A stretch of 64,000 bases of DNA from Woeseia sp034521225 (GTDB lineage: Bacteria > Pseudomonadota > Gammaproteobacteria > Steroidobacterales > Woeseiaceae), in NCBI GenBank assembly GCA_034521225.1, contig JAXHMR010000022.1, positions 62,001-126,000 on the forward strand, given 5' to 3'. The position numbers were made by a program, and so were the translations under genes. The notes beneath the pieces are model-generated. The model had not been told where the DNA came from. It saw only the letters and a program-made list of their open reading frames with translations, and searched no databases. Positions 35,806 through 46,832 of this stretch are shown here, piece after piece (position 1 is the first letter of the stretch; each line of letters opens with the position of its first letter).

Positions 35806-37671
35806 TTACGGCATCACCGGGAGCTCTATCCGGGACGGGTATTCCGCGCTGTGCCAGATCGTGTTGCGGGCCTCGACGCCTTCTGTCTCGTCGTAGTTGT
35901 TGCCGCCAGTGTTCAGGTTGCGCATGTATTGCGGAAACTTGCTCGATGACACTTCCACGCGGATGCGGTGGCCTTTCCTGAACTGGTAGCTCGTCGACAT
36001 CGGCGTCGGCTTCAGTTCGTACACCTCGCCGTCTTTCATGAACACCTCGTGCTCAAAGCCGTCGCGATAGCGTGCTCGAAGTATCGTGTCGTCAACGTTG
36101 TACGCCGCACCATCCGGATGCACATCGACCAGTTTGACGGTGAAGTCAGTGTCTCGTGCATCAGACGACACATACAGCACCGGGCGAATGAACCCGGTCA
36201 CTTGCAGGTCGGCCTCGAGCACATCCGTCGTATAGACCAGCACGTCTGCGCGCGCCTCGATGCCGCGCTGGTCGAAACTCCCGCCAAGAGCCGCGTCCTG
36301 GTTGCAGCAGACGCCACCCCCGAGGGCGGGCACCGGGTTCATCGGGTCGTAGGTATAGTGATCAGCGGCCGGGGTTTCGGGTGCCGACCAGCCGAGCCGG
36401 CCATCGCCGAAGATGCTGTTCGCCTCCCCGCTGCTGTCGAGATACAGCGCTTGCATCTCGGCGGCTCGCGGCGGCCAGGCATCAGCGGATTCCCACTGAT
36501 TGCTGCCCATCGTGTAGTACTGCACGCGCGGCAGCTCGCGCAGGGTCTGGCTGTTCTCGCCCTTCAGGTGGTAGTCGAAGAACGCGAACATCTGTTCATA
36601 GAGCGGGAACGACGCATTGCCTACGTTCAGTTCGCCGGCGATCAGGTCCTCGTGTTCCGGTATCCGGTAGAACCCACAGTGCAGCGTGGGTGCAATTAGC
36701 AGGTATTGGCCGTCGCGCACCGACTTTTCGCTTGCGTTGTTGCGCACATGGTTGTACGTCGCGAGATTCGGCCCCTGGCTGACATCGAACCAGCTGTTGA
36801 ACCAGAACGCCGGGACGCCGAAGTCCTCGTCGTCATGATAGAGACCGCTTACGTACCAGTCGGGATGATTCGGCGTGCGCGCCATCAAGTCGCGAAACGG
36901 CCCGGTGTTCGCGCCGGCATCCTCGAGCCAGTCGATGGAAGGCAGCGTCCGGAGCTGCTTTTTCCAGTCGACTTCGGGCATCTCGGGCGCGAGGTCGTAC
37001 ATCATGCGCAAGCGCTTCAGCTGCTCCTGCGGCAGGCCGGCGGGAAAACGCGGGTAGGTCGTCTGCTGCACGCTGTAGAGCCAGACACCGAACAGCGTCT
37101 GGTGCACGCCGCCCTTGTACCAGTTGCCCTGCTCATAAAACTCACCGACGCGGCCAATGCCAGCGCCCGCCGCCATCGGCACCATTGCCCGGTGCGCCGG
37201 GTGATCCTGCGCCGCCAGCGCGAGCTGCCACTCAGCCGACGACGAGCAGCCGACGGTGCCGATACGGCCGTTCGACCAGTCCTGTTCCGCGAGCCACGTC
37301 AGCGTGTCGTAGCCATCGGTGCGCGGCTTACCGAGAATCTCCCATTCGCCCTCGGAGTAGTAGCGGCCGCGCTCGTTCTGCACGACGACAGCATAACCGC
37401 GGCTGACGGCTTCGTGCGCCCATTCCAGCGTCGCGCCCTCGATGACATTGAAGTTGTACGGTGTCTTTATCAGGATGACCGGCACCTCGCCGTCCGCATC
37501 TTTCGGGCGATAGATGTCGGTCGCGAGACGGACGCCGTCGCGCATCGGCATCATCAGCATCGTGTCGGACTCCGAGATGCGCTCGAGGTCGGCGAGCTCG
37601 GCGGCGGCTGCCGGCGCTTGCAGCAGGCAAAGGGCGGCGACGAGGGCGGACCAGGGTATCTGTGAATTCAT
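35806..37671 (-). CDS. Exported CocE/NonD (S15 X-Pro dipeptidyl-peptidase-like) hydrolase
   Basis: 621 residues with a signal peptide ending near AAAA (residue ~24). An alpha/beta-hydrolase domain (about 40-330) shows the serine nucleophile in the IGTVGCSSSAEWQ elbow; the catalytic acid and His are expected near NSWFDVS and TLHCGFY. The C-terminal jelly roll (about 380-610, YDPMNPVPALGG, VYTTDVLEADLQVTG) is characteristic of CocE/S15 enzymes. Family members cleave X-Pro dipeptides, beta-lactam acyl groups or esters. Overlaps the upstream amidohydrolase gene by ATGA; convergent with the M14 gene 7 bases away. Confidence 0.9.
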   Translation of the reverse strand: MNSQIPWSALVAALCLLQAPAAAAELADLERISESDTMLMMPMRDGVRLATDIYRPKDADGEVPVILIKTPYNFNVIEGATLEWAHEAVSRGYAVVVQNERGRYYSEGEWEILGKPRTDGYDTLTWLAEQDWSNGRIGTVGCSSSAEWQLALAAQDHPAHRAMVPMAAGAGIGRVGEFYEQGNWYKGGVHQTLFGVWLYSVQQTTYPRFPAGLPQEQLKRLRMMYDLAPEMPEVDWKKQLRTLPSIDWLEDAGANTGPFRDLMARTPNHPDWYVSGLYHDDEDFGVPAFWFNSWFDVSQGPNLATYNHVRNNASEKSVRDGQYLLIAPTLHCGFYRIPEHEDLIAGELNVGNASFPLYEQMFAFFDYHLKGENSQTLRELPRVQYYTMGSNQWESADAWPPRAAEMQALYLDSSGEANSIFGDGRLGWSAPETPAADHYTYDPMNPVPALGGGVCCNQDAALGGSFDQRGIEARADVLVYTTDVLEADLQVTGFIRPVLYVSSDARDTDFTVKLVDVHPDGAAYNVDDTILRARYRDGFEHEVFMKDGEVYELKPTPMSTSYQFRKGHRIRVEVSSSKFPQYMRNLNTGGNNYDETEGVEARNTIWHSAEYPSRIELPVMP

Positions 37672-39149
37672 GGGCTTGCTCCTTGCGGCGGATTGGCGGC
37701 GCGGGCCAGGTGCCTGGCGAGTTCGTCGCGGCGCTTTACGCGGCCGCGGTGCACGACGAGTTCGATCCGGCGGGTATTCGAAATATCATCGAGCGGGTTC
37801 GCGGTCAGCATCACGAGATCGGCACGCATGCCCGGTTCGATGGCGCCCATCTCATCGTCCAGCGAAAAGAAACCGGGTGGTACTGACGTAGCCGCGCCCA
37901 GCGCCTCGAGTGGCGACAGGCCAGCACGAACCAGCATTTCGAGTTCCGAGTGAAGACTGTAGCCAGGAATGGCAAAGCCGATCGGCGTGTCGGTGCCGGC
38001 CGCGATCGGCACGTGGCGTGCGTTCATGTCGCCGACGAGCTTGAGGCTCCACTCGGCAAACGCCGTGTCGACGTCGTCATCCGGCGAGTCCAGCCGCTCA
38101 ACGGTCACGGCACTTAAGGCATCGCGTGGTGCTCGTGGGAGCAAGTCCAGCGCAGGCAGCCAGTCGTCGCGCGTAAACGGCGCAACTAGCGGCAGTGCGT
38201 TGAGACGGAGAGTCGGGACCTGGATCGTATGCCGCAGGGACTGCAGCACCGTATCGCAGCGCGCAGCATCGTAGCGTGCGATCGCCGGGACGCGCTGCAA
38301 TGAGTGCAGGCTGGCGCGCAGCTCGAAGCCCGATCCCGGCTCGTAGTCCGCCATGGCGGAGCGGCGGGCCTCGTGCAACTCGGCAGCATTCTCGGCACAG
38401 GCCAGTTCGACGTTGCGCAGGTGCTCCATCGAATCGACGCGCGGGCCGACCCGCGCCGCCATCATGGAGAGCGGCACATGGGCGGCAATCGGCAGGTCAT
38501 GATCGCGTGCGGCTGTCGCGAGCGCATCGAAGACCGGCGGTTCGACCAGTTCGTAAATCTTGATGAAGTCGACGCCGTCGGCGACAAGCACATCGACCGT
38601 TTCGCGGGCCGTGCGCGGATCCGGGTTCGCGATGCCGATCTCGGGACGCGAATCGCCGTCGTAGACCACCAGCCTGCCGTCGAGCAGCGGGCCGCTGAAC
38701 CAGACGCGCGGCGCGTGGGCGCCGGGTTTACGCATCGCCTCGATGACGGGCTCGAGCTCGTGCAACAAACCGCCGGTATCGCGCACACTGGTGACGCCGT
38801 AATACAGGAACATGGCCGGCATCGACGGCGTGAAATCGTCATCGTAGGTCAGGTGCACGTGCATGTCCCAGAGCCCGGGTATCAGAAAGCGCCCGCGGCC
38901 GTCGATAACGGTGCCGGCCGGCGGCGTATCCTCGCCAACATCCGCGACGGAGATGATCCGGTCGCCATCGAAAACGACGATCTGGTGGTCGCGGATGCCG
39001 TTGACGGCGTCGATGACCGTGATGCCATGAATCGCCGTCGCGGTCGATGGCTCCTCGCGGGTACAGGCCGACAGCGACAGCGCGCCTGCAAAAAGCAAAA
39101 AGACAACCGAAATTCGCGGCCTCTTCACGGGATCACCAACCGGTATCAC
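37668..39149 (-). CDS. Amidohydrolase-family lipoprotein
   Basis: 493 residues. The N-terminal signal ends in a lipobox (LSLSAC, Cys29). Amidohydrolase fold: HVH metal motif in LWDMHVHLTYDD, a possible carboxylated lysine in VDFIKIYELV, His in IAAHVPLS and HLRNVE, and the final Asp in AAGTDTPIGF. Related enzymes include imidazolonepropionase-like and prolidase-like (Xaa-Pro/Xaa-Arg) dipeptidases. Sits between the S15-like and M55 genes with 4-base overlaps on both sides, so the three form one translationally coupled unit; a peptide-derived substrate is therefore likely. Confidence 0.87.
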   Translation of the reverse strand: MIPVGDPVKRPRISVVFLLFAGALSLSACTREEPSTATAIHGITVIDAVNGIRDHQIVVFDGDRIISVADVGEDTPPAGTVIDGRGRFLIPGLWDMHVHLTYDDDFTPSMPAMFLYYGVTSVRDTGGLLHELEPVIEAMRKPGAHAPRVWFSGPLLDGRLVVYDGDSRPEIGIANPDPRTARETVDVLVADGVDFIKIYELVEPPVFDALATAARDHDLPIAAHVPLSMMAARVGPRVDSMEHLRNVELACAENAAELHEARRSAMADYEPGSGFELRASLHSLQRVPAIARYDAARCDTVLQSLRHTIQVPTLRLNALPLVAPFTRDDWLPALDLLPRAPRDALSAVTVERLDSPDDDVDTAFAEWSLKLVGDMNARHVPIAAGTDTPIGFAIPGYSLHSELEMLVRAGLSPLEALGAATSVPPGFFSLDDEMGAIEPGMRADLVMLTANPLDDISNTRRIELVVHRGRVKRRDELARHLARAANPPQGASP

Positions 39150-40054
39150 GGCTGCAGGTCAACCTGGTAGCCCAAAGCCACGCGCAGGAAATTCGACACC
39201 TCCAGGATATTGTCGGCCACGTAACGCACCGTATGCGAATTTAATCGCTCGATAATCGGCAGATAGGCCAGTAACTCCACCGGCCGGTAGTGCTTCAGAC
39301 TCAGGTCGACCGTCAGCGGCCCTTTGAGAACGTAAGGTTCGAACTCATCGAGCCGTTCCAGCGCCGCGATCGTCCGCTCGCGTATCACCTGCTGCGCTGC
39401 CGCCGGCGTCAGCGTCTGTGCCGAATGAAAGCCACGCGCGTACTTGACGACGGCACCCTCCATGTCACCGACGATTTCCGTTGTTTCCGCTACTGCGACA
39501 TCATCGCCCGAGATCATGACGACCGGTACGCCGAAGTGGCCGGCGATTGCGGCATTGATGCTGCCTTCCGACATCGACATGCCATTGATGTGCAGGCCCG
39601 TCACGTTGGCGCTCGACATCGTGTGGGCGCGAACGCCGCGGCTGTTGTCCGTGCTCGAGTGGTAACCGATAAAAATGACGGCATCGAAGCTGTCGTCGAT
39701 ACCCTCCATCATGCCGAGCGGGCGTGGCCATGAACGCACGACCATGACGTCATCCGGCAGGCGTTCGATCAGCAGGTTCTGGCCGTTACCGTGCGAGTCG
39801 CTGACGAGAATTTCCGTCGCTCCCGCCTCGCGGGCTGCTTCAATGCAGGCGTTTACCTCGTCGGTCATGAAGCCGCGGAACCGTTCGTACTCGAAGCCGC
39901 CCGGGCCGAGCTGCTCGTCGGTGACGGCACCGGCAACGCCCTCCATGTCGGCAGAGATGTAGATTTTGAGCGCGTCGCCATCCGCTTCCCGGGCAGCCGC
40001 AACACCGGCTGCCAGGCTGCATAATGCAAGTATCAGTACGTTTGTTATTTTCAT
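39146..40054 (-). CDS. M55 family D-aminopeptidase (DppA-like), exported
   Basis: 302 residues with a signal peptide (to about residue 21, GVAAA). Zinc ligands of the family are visible: ISADMEGVAG (Asp and Glu), VSDSHGNGQN (Asp-x-His), GYHS (His) and the catalytic HTM..ANVTGLHING region. B. subtilis DppA removes N-terminal D-residues such as D-Ala from peptides; an exported version could act on peptidoglycan fragments. First gene of the three-gene minus-strand hydrolase operon, divergent from the phosphodiesterase gene with only 45 bp between. Confidence 0.92.
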   Translation of the reverse strand: MKITNVLILALCSLAAGVAAAREADGDALKIYISADMEGVAGAVTDEQLGPGGFEYERFRGFMTDEVNACIEAAREAGATEILVSDSHGNGQNLLIERLPDDVMVVRSWPRPLGMMEGIDDSFDAVIFIGYHSSTDNSRGVRAHTMSSANVTGLHINGMSMSEGSINAAIAGHFGVPVVMISGDDVAVAETTEIVGDMEGAVVKYARGFHSAQTLTPAAAQQVIRERTIAALERLDEFEPYVLKGPLTVDLSLKHYRPVELLAYLPIIERLNSHTVRYVADNILEVSNFLRVALGYQVDLQP

Positions 40055-40099
40055 TGCGCGCGCCTCTGTTACTCTCGTTTCAAACTCAAGGGAGCCAGC

Positions 40100-41422
40100 A
40101 TGTTCAACTGCGGGAAACGGGTCATTATTTTACTTTTGCTCGCCCTCATTTCAGCCGCCAGTATATCGTGTAACGGCACAGCGTCGACCGCGACGGGCCA
40201 GGACACAGCCGGCACGGGCGGCATCAATAGTGAATCCCGGTACGACAAGCCATACATCGTACTGATTTCTATCGACGGCTTCGGGTGGGACTACACGGAG
40301 CGTTTCGAGACTCCGGCGCTCGACCGCCTCATCGAACGCGGCGTGCGCGCCGAATCACTGAAACCGGTGTACCCGACGCTGACCTTTCCGAATCACTACT
40401 CGATTGCAACCGGCGCCTACCCGGCGGAGCACGGCATTGTCGCGAACCGGTTTCCGCACGAAGACCCTTCCGCCTGGTACAACTACAAAGACCGGGACAC
40501 CGTGCAGGACGGTAGCTGGTACGGCGGCGAGCCGATCTGGGTCGCAGCGGAACGCGCCGGCATGGTTAGCGCCGCTTATTTTTTTGTCGGCACCGAGGCC
40601 CCGGTCGACGGTATTTCACCGAGCCACTGGTACCCGTACAGCGCCGACGTACCCGGCAACGAGCGCGTGGACCAGGCGCTGCGCTGGCTGAAATTACCGG
40701 AGGAACGCCGCCCTCACGTCGTAACCCTCTATTTCGAGGACGTCGATACGGCATCGCACCGTTACGGGCCTGACTCGCCCGAAAACATGGCGGCCGTTAA
40801 AGAGGTCAATGGTTACCTGTCCAGGCTTTTGGACGGTATCGAGGCACTGACTGTAAGCGATGAGGTTTATGTAGTCGTCGTCTCAGACCATGGCCAGTCG
40901 GTATACCGTGACCGGTCCGCGACGCTGATACTCGACGAAATCATCGATCTGGACGGTATCGCACTGGTCGAAGGAGGAAGCTACGCGTTCCTTTTTCTGG
41001 ACGGCAGTGACGCCGTGCGAGCAACGCGCATTCGCGACACAGTCAACGAGCACTGGCAGCACGGCCGCGCGTGGTTGCGCGCCGAAGCACCGGCTGAGTG
41101 GCAGCTCGGCCACGGTGCGCGCGTCGCCGATGTCATCCTGCAACCGGATCCGGGCTACGCCGTGTTATCGACGGCAGAGCACCTGGTCCGACTGAATGTC
41201 GGCGCACACGGCTGGGCGCCGGAGTTCCGTGACATGCACGGGATATTTATCGCTGCCGGAGGGCGACTGCCGTCGGGCTGCACGGTTGGCACCGCCGAGG
41301 CGATCGAAGTGTACCCGCTCTTACTGGAGATCCTGGGATTGCCGGACCGGCGCACTAACCGGTGGGAGTCGTCGCTCGACGACTTGATCGAACCGGGTGG
41401 CGCGGAGAGGTGCCGGCGCTAG
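40100..41422 (+). CDS. Alkaline-phosphatase-superfamily nucleotide pyrophosphatase/phosphodiesterase lipoprotein
   Basis: 440 residues. Lipobox ASISC predicts a lipoprotein. ENPP/type I phosphodiesterase fold: first metal Asp in VLISIDGFGWDY, the nucleophile Thr in YPTLTFPNHYSIATG, second metal site FEDVDTASHRYGP, third VVVVSDHGQS, and the last His in NVGAHGWAPE. Such enzymes hydrolyse nucleotide diphosphates, sugar nucleotides or phosphodiesters outside the cytoplasm and may supply nucleosides or phosphate. Ends with a 4-base tail overlap with atpC. Last member of the hydrolase island. Confidence 0.92.
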   Translation: MFNCGKRVIILLLLALISAASISCNGTASTATGQDTAGTGGINSESRYDKPYIVLISIDGFGWDYTERFETPALDRLIERGVRAESLKPVYPTLTFPNHYSIATGAYPAEHGIVANRFPHEDPSAWYNYKDRDTVQDGSWYGGEPIWVAAERAGMVSAAYFFVGTEAPVDGISPSHWYPYSADVPGNERVDQALRWLKLPEERRPHVVTLYFEDVDTASHRYGPDSPENMAAVKEVNGYLSRLLDGIEALTVSDEVYVVVVSDHGQSVYRDRSATLILDEIIDLDGIALVEGGSYAFLFLDGSDAVRATRIRDTVNEHWQHGRAWLRAEAPAEWQLGHGARVADVILQPDPGYAVLSTAEHLVRLNVGAHGWAPEFRDMHGIFIAAGGRLPSGCTVGTAEAIEVYPLLLEILGLPDRRTNRWESSLDDLIEPGGAERCRR

Positions 41423-41838
41423 GATCTCTTGCCTTTCAACCGCTGCGCCGCGCGGAACCGCGCCTGCGCCTCGGCAAGCTCGAGCTGCGCGCGCTTCAGG
41501 TCGGTTTCCCCGGAGGCGCCTTCGAGGGCTTGTTCGGCTTCCTGCTGGGCTTTCAAGGCCGCGGCCTCGTCGAGCTGCTCGCCGCGCAGAGCCGTGTCCG
41601 CAAGCACCGTGACGAGGTGCGGCTGCACTTCGAGCATGCCGCCCGTCACGTAATAGAAGTGTTCCTTGCCGCTGGTGTCCTCGATGCGCACTTCGCCCGG
41701 CTTCAGCGTTGTCAAAAGCGGTGCGTGACGCGGCGCGATGCCGATCTCGCCCATCGACGCCGGCGCATAGACCATGCTGGCCTCGCCCGAATGGATCTCG
41801 CCCTCGGCGGAGACGATGTCGACCTTGATTGTGGGCAT
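41419..41838 (-). CDS. atpC: F1Fo ATP synthase epsilon subunit
   Basis: 139 residues (E. coli 139). Part of the F1 central stalk; also inhibits ATP hydrolysis. N-terminal beta-sandwich with VDIVSAEGEIHSGEA and GEIGIAPRHAPLLT, C-terminal helical hairpin rich in Ala, Glu and Gln. Last gene of the atp operon, 17 bases after atpD. In many gammaproteobacteria glmU follows at this point; here the phosphodiesterase gene does. Confidence 0.97.
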   Translation of the reverse strand: MPTIKVDIVSAEGEIHSGEASMVYAPASMGEIGIAPRHAPLLTTLKPGEVRIEDTSGKEHFYYVTGGMLEVQPHLVTVLADTALRGEQLDEAAALKAQQEAEQALEGASGETDLKRAQLELAEAQARFRAAQRLKGKRS

Positions 41839-41855
41839 GCGGAGTTCCTGGTTGC

Positions 41856-43236
<1,381 letters not shown>

Positions 43237-43247
43237 TATTGGGACCT

Positions 43248-44120
43248 CTAACCTGAGACGGCAGCAGCGCCGCCGACGATTTCTGAAATTTCCTGCGTGA
43301 TTGCAGCCTGGCGCGCCTTGTTATAGGCAAGCTGCAAGTCTTCGATGATCTCGCCGGCGTTGTCGGTGGCGGATTTCATCGCCACCATCTTCGCCGCCAT
43401 TTCGCTCGCGAAGTTTTCCACCGCGCCGCGGTATACCTGGGATTCGATGTAGCGCATCAATACATTATCGAGCAATGCGCCGGCATCGGGCTCGTAAATG
43501 TAGTCCCAGTGATCCTGCAACGCTTCCTCACCCAGGTCGATCGCACTCACCGGCAGCAGCGTCGTCATGTGCGGCTGCTGGCTCATCGTGCTGACAAATT
43601 CGTTGTGCATCAGGTACAGCCGGTCAATCTCCCCGTTGCTGTATGCTTTCAGCATGATATTGATCGAGCCGATCAGCTCGTTGACGCTCGGCCGGTCACC
43701 GAGGTGCGTCGCGGTGCCGACAACCTTGCCGCCCAGGCGCCGGAAGAACTGCACGGCCTTGGCGCCGACCAGCGCAAACTGTACCTCGACGTTCTTTTCG
43801 CGCCATTCAGTAATCTCGCCGATGACACGCTTGAAAAGATTGACATTCAGGCCACCGCACAGGCCGCGATCGGTCGATATGACGATGAAACCGACACGCC
43901 GGACCTCGCGTTCCTGCAGAAACGGGTGCTTGTAATCAGGATTGGCATGCGCGAGATGGCCGATGACGCGGCGAATGCGCTCGGCATACGGCCGCGACGC
44001 CTCCATCTGCGCCTGCGCCTTGCGAATCTTCGACGCAGCGACCATTTCCATCGCTTTCGTGATCTTCTGCATGTTTTTCACGCTTCGGATCTTGGTGCGT
44101 ATTTCTTTTTCGCCTGACAT
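43248..44120 (-). CDS. atpG: F1Fo ATP synthase gamma subunit
   Basis: 290 residues (E. coli 287). The rotating coiled-coil shaft of F1. N-terminal helix EIRTKIRSVKNMQKITKAMEMVAASK and C-terminal helix MKSATDNAGEIIEDLQLAYNKARQAAITQEI are the family hallmarks, with the STDRGLCGGLN Rossmann strand in between. Located between atpA and atpD in the standard order. Confidence 0.97.
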   Translation of the reverse strand: MSGEKEIRTKIRSVKNMQKITKAMEMVAASKIRKAQAQMEASRPYAERIRRVIGHLAHANPDYKHPFLQEREVRRVGFIVISTDRGLCGGLNVNLFKRVIGEITEWREKNVEVQFALVGAKAVQFFRRLGGKVVGTATHLGDRPSVNELIGSINIMLKAYSNGEIDRLYLMHNEFVSTMSQQPHMTTLLPVSAIDLGEEALQDHWDYIYEPDAGALLDNVLMRYIESQVYRGAVENFASEMAAKMVAMKSATDNAGEIIEDLQLAYNKARQAAITQEISEIVGGAAAVSG

Positions 44121-44173
44121 TTCGTTCCTGATTCAGTTAACCGGCATTCGAGCTTGTGCGCACGCTGGGTGTA

Positions 44174-45715
44174 CTAGTACGCGCCCTTCTCGGCAAAGTC
44201 CTGGCAGACCTTCTTCAGTCCATTTTGGATTTCTTCGCTGTAGGAGCCCGTTTCGTTGATTTTCTTCAGCAGGTCCTCGTGGTGGGCGCGCGCATAGTCG
44301 TGCAGCGCCGCTTCATACGCCACGACTTTCGCGACGTCGACCTTGTCGATGAACCCCTCATTGACCGCGTACAGTGACAGCGCCATTTCGGCAACCGACA
44401 GTGGCGAGTACTGCTTCTGCTTCATCAGCTCGGTAACGCGCTGACCGCGCTGCAGCTGCTTGCGCGTTGTCTCATCGAGGTCCGACGCAAATTGCGCGAA
44501 TGCCGCAAGCTCGCGGTACTGGGCAAGCGCGAGGCGTACACCGCCGCCAAGCTTCTTGATTATTGCGGTCTGAGCAGCGCCGCCGACGCGCGAGACCGAC
44601 AGTCCGGCGTTGATGGCCGGGCGTATACCGGCGTTGAACAGGTCGGTTTCGAGGAAGATCTGTCCGTCGGTGATCGAGATGACGTTCGTCGGCACGAAGG
44701 CTGACACGTCGCCGGCCTGCGTTTCGATGATCGGCAATGCCGTCAGCGAACCGGTCTTGCCCTTGACCTTGCCGCCGGTGATTTCCTCGACGTATTCGGC
44801 GCTGATACGAGCGGCGCGTTCCAGCAGGCGTGAATGCAGGTAGAACACGTCACCCGGATAGGCTTCGCGGCCCGGCGGGCGGCGCAGCAGCAGCGATACC
44901 TGGCGATACGCCCAGGCCTGCTTGGTCAGGTCGTCGAAAATGATCAGCGCATCTTCGCCCTTGTCGCGGAAGTACTCACCCATCGATGTACCGGAGTAGG
45001 GCGCGATGTATTGCATCGCGGCCGACTCGGCGGCGGATGCGGCGACGACGATCGTGTGCTCCATCGCGCCTTCTTCCTCGAGCTTGCGTACGACGCCCGC
45101 GACCGACGACGCCTTCTGGCCGATCGCGACGTAGATGCATTTGATACCCGTGCCTTTCTGGTTGATGATCGCGTCAACCGCGACGGCCGTCTTGCCGGTC
45201 TGGCGGTCACCGATGATCAGCTCGCGCTGGCCACGGCCAATCGGCACCATCGCGTCAATCGACTTGAGCCCGGTCTGTACCGGCTGGTCGACGGACTTTC
45301 TCGCGATAACCCCGGGGGCAACCTTTTCGATCGGCGCGGTTTCGTCTGTGTCGATCGCGCCCTTGCCGTCGATCGGCTCACCGAGCGAATTGACAACGCG
45401 CCCGAGCAGCGCTTCGCCGACCGGCACTTCGAGAATGCGGCCTGTCGTCTTGACGGTGTCGCCTTCGGTGATGTGCTTGTAATCACCGAGGATGACGGCG
45501 CCGACGGAATCCTGCTCGAGGTTCAGCGCCAGCCCGTAGGTGTTCTTCGGAAACTCGAGCATTTCGCCGTAGCGTGCGTCGGCCAGTCCGTGAACGCGGA
45601 CGATGCCGTCGGTGACGCCGATAACGGTGCCGACGTCGCGCGCTTCTGCGGATGCCTCGAAGTTCTCGATGCGCTCTTTAATCAGCTGGCTGATTTCCGA
45701 AGCCTTCAGTGCCAT
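44174..45715 (-). CDS. atpA: F1Fo ATP synthase alpha subunit
   Basis: 513 residues, as in E. coli. Regulatory nucleotide-binding subunit. P-loop GDRQTGKTAVAVDAI, the signature PAINAGLSVSRVGG and the start MALKASEISQLIKERIENF are all typical. 13 bases downstream of atpH. Confidence 0.98.
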   Translation of the reverse strand: MALKASEISQLIKERIENFEASAEARDVGTVIGVTDGIVRVHGLADARYGEMLEFPKNTYGLALNLEQDSVGAVILGDYKHITEGDTVKTTGRILEVPVGEALLGRVVNSLGEPIDGKGAIDTDETAPIEKVAPGVIARKSVDQPVQTGLKSIDAMVPIGRGQRELIIGDRQTGKTAVAVDAIINQKGTGIKCIYVAIGQKASSVAGVVRKLEEEGAMEHTIVVAASAAESAAMQYIAPYSGTSMGEYFRDKGEDALIIFDDLTKQAWAYRQVSLLLRRPPGREAYPGDVFYLHSRLLERAARISAEYVEEITGGKVKGKTGSLTALPIIETQAGDVSAFVPTNVISITDGQIFLETDLFNAGIRPAINAGLSVSRVGGAAQTAIIKKLGGGVRLALAQYRELAAFAQFASDLDETTRKQLQRGQRVTELMKQKQYSPLSVAEMALSLYAVNEGFIDKVDVAKVVAYEAALHDYARAHHEDLLKKINETGSYSEEIQNGLKKVCQDFAEKGAY

Positions 45716-45728
45716 GTTGCTTTCCTCT

Positions 45729-46292
45729 TTAAGCGATCAGTGCGTGGCTCAGGGCATCCAGCCTGGCACGCAGTGATCCATCAATAACTACGTCGCCGGC
45801 GCGTATTACCGCGCCGCCGATCAGGTTTTCGTCCGTTGCCGTCGTCAGGCGAACGTCGCGATGCAGGCGGGCCTTCAGGGCCGCGGTGATTTCCTGCTGC
45901 TGTGCCGCGCTCAGCGGCACCGTTGAAGTCACGGTTACGTCTACCGTGTTCTCGACTTCTGCCTTGAACGCGTTGAAGTGCCCGGCGATTTCCGGCAGCA
46001 CATCGACGCGATCGTATTCAATCAGGAGCTTCAGGAAGTTGGTGCCGGCGGAGTCGCTGCCGTCAAACACTGAACTCCCGCTTCCCGCGGACGCAAACAG
46101 CTTGACCAGGAATTCAAGCTGCTGCTCTTCATCAAGCGCCGGATTGCCGAGAAAATCCCCAACCTGGCCGTCCTCGAGCAGTGCCCCCGCAAGCGTCAGC
46201 GCCTCCGACCAGGCCGCAAGCCGCCCGCCTTCCTCGGCAAGATCAAATGCCGCCCGTGCGTAGGGCCTTGCAATCGTGTTGTTGTCCGCCAT
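45729..46292 (-). CDS. atpH: F1Fo ATP synthase delta subunit
   Basis: 187 residues (E. coli 177). Peripheral stalk subunit joining F1 to the b subunits. The N-terminal helical bundle begins ARPYARAAFDLAEE; the C-terminal part has DENLIGGAVIRAGDVVIDGSLRARLDAL, the OSCP signature. 15 bases after atpF. Confidence 0.96.
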   Translation of the reverse strand: MADNNTIARPYARAAFDLAEEGGRLAAWSEALTLAGALLEDGQVGDFLGNPALDEEQQLEFLVKLFASAGSGSSVFDGSDSAGTNFLKLLIEYDRVDVLPEIAGHFNAFKAEVENTVDVTVTSTVPLSAAQQQEITAALKARLHRDVRLTTATDENLIGGAVIRAGDVVIDGSLRARLDALSHALIA

Positions 46293-46307
46293 CAGCTTAT
46301 TCCTGCG

Positions 46308-46778
46308 TTACAGTTCGGCGGCCAGCTTGCTCAGGATGTCTTCGTGAGCCTTGCTGTCGATTTCCCGGCGCAGGATTTTCTCGGCGCTGGCAACCGCGAT
46401 GGCCGAAACCTGGCCGCGCAGTTCCTCGCGCGCCCGGTTCGTCTCCTGCTCAACCTCTGAACGGGCCGCTGCCAACTGGCGTTCGCGTTCGCGGATGCCT
46501 TCGGTCTTGCCTTCCGCGATGATTTCGTTGGCGCGGGCGTGAGCCTGGTCAAGGATCGTCGTCGCCTGCTTGCGCGCGTCGCCGATGATCTCATCGGCTT
46601 CCGCCTTGGCCTGTTCGAGCTTGTTCTGTCCGCGTTCCGCCGCGGCCAGGCCGTCGGCGATTTCCGTCTGGCGCTCCTCGATCGCGGTCATGATCGGCGG
46701 CCAGATGAACTTCATGCAGAACCAGACGAACACGAGCATCGCGATCGACTGGCCCAGCAAGGTCATATTGATGTCCAC
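46308..46778 (-). CDS. atpF: F1Fo ATP synthase b subunit
   Basis: 156 residues (E. coli 156). One N-terminal membrane segment (about 7-27, SIAMLVFVWFCMKFIWPPI) followed by a long charged helix that forms the dimeric peripheral stalk. Standard position between atpE and atpH. Confidence 0.97.
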   Translation of the reverse strand: MDINMTLLGQSIAMLVFVWFCMKFIWPPIMTAIEERQTEIADGLAAAERGQNKLEQAKAEADEIIGDARKQATTILDQAHARANEIIAEGKTEGIRERERQLAAARSEVEQETNRAREELRGQVSAIAVASAEKILRREIDSKAHEDILSKLAAEL

Positions 46779-46832
46779 GGAAGACTCCTAAACGTTTTCT
46801 TCAGTGCGGCAGAGTAAGCTGCCGCAGGCGAA

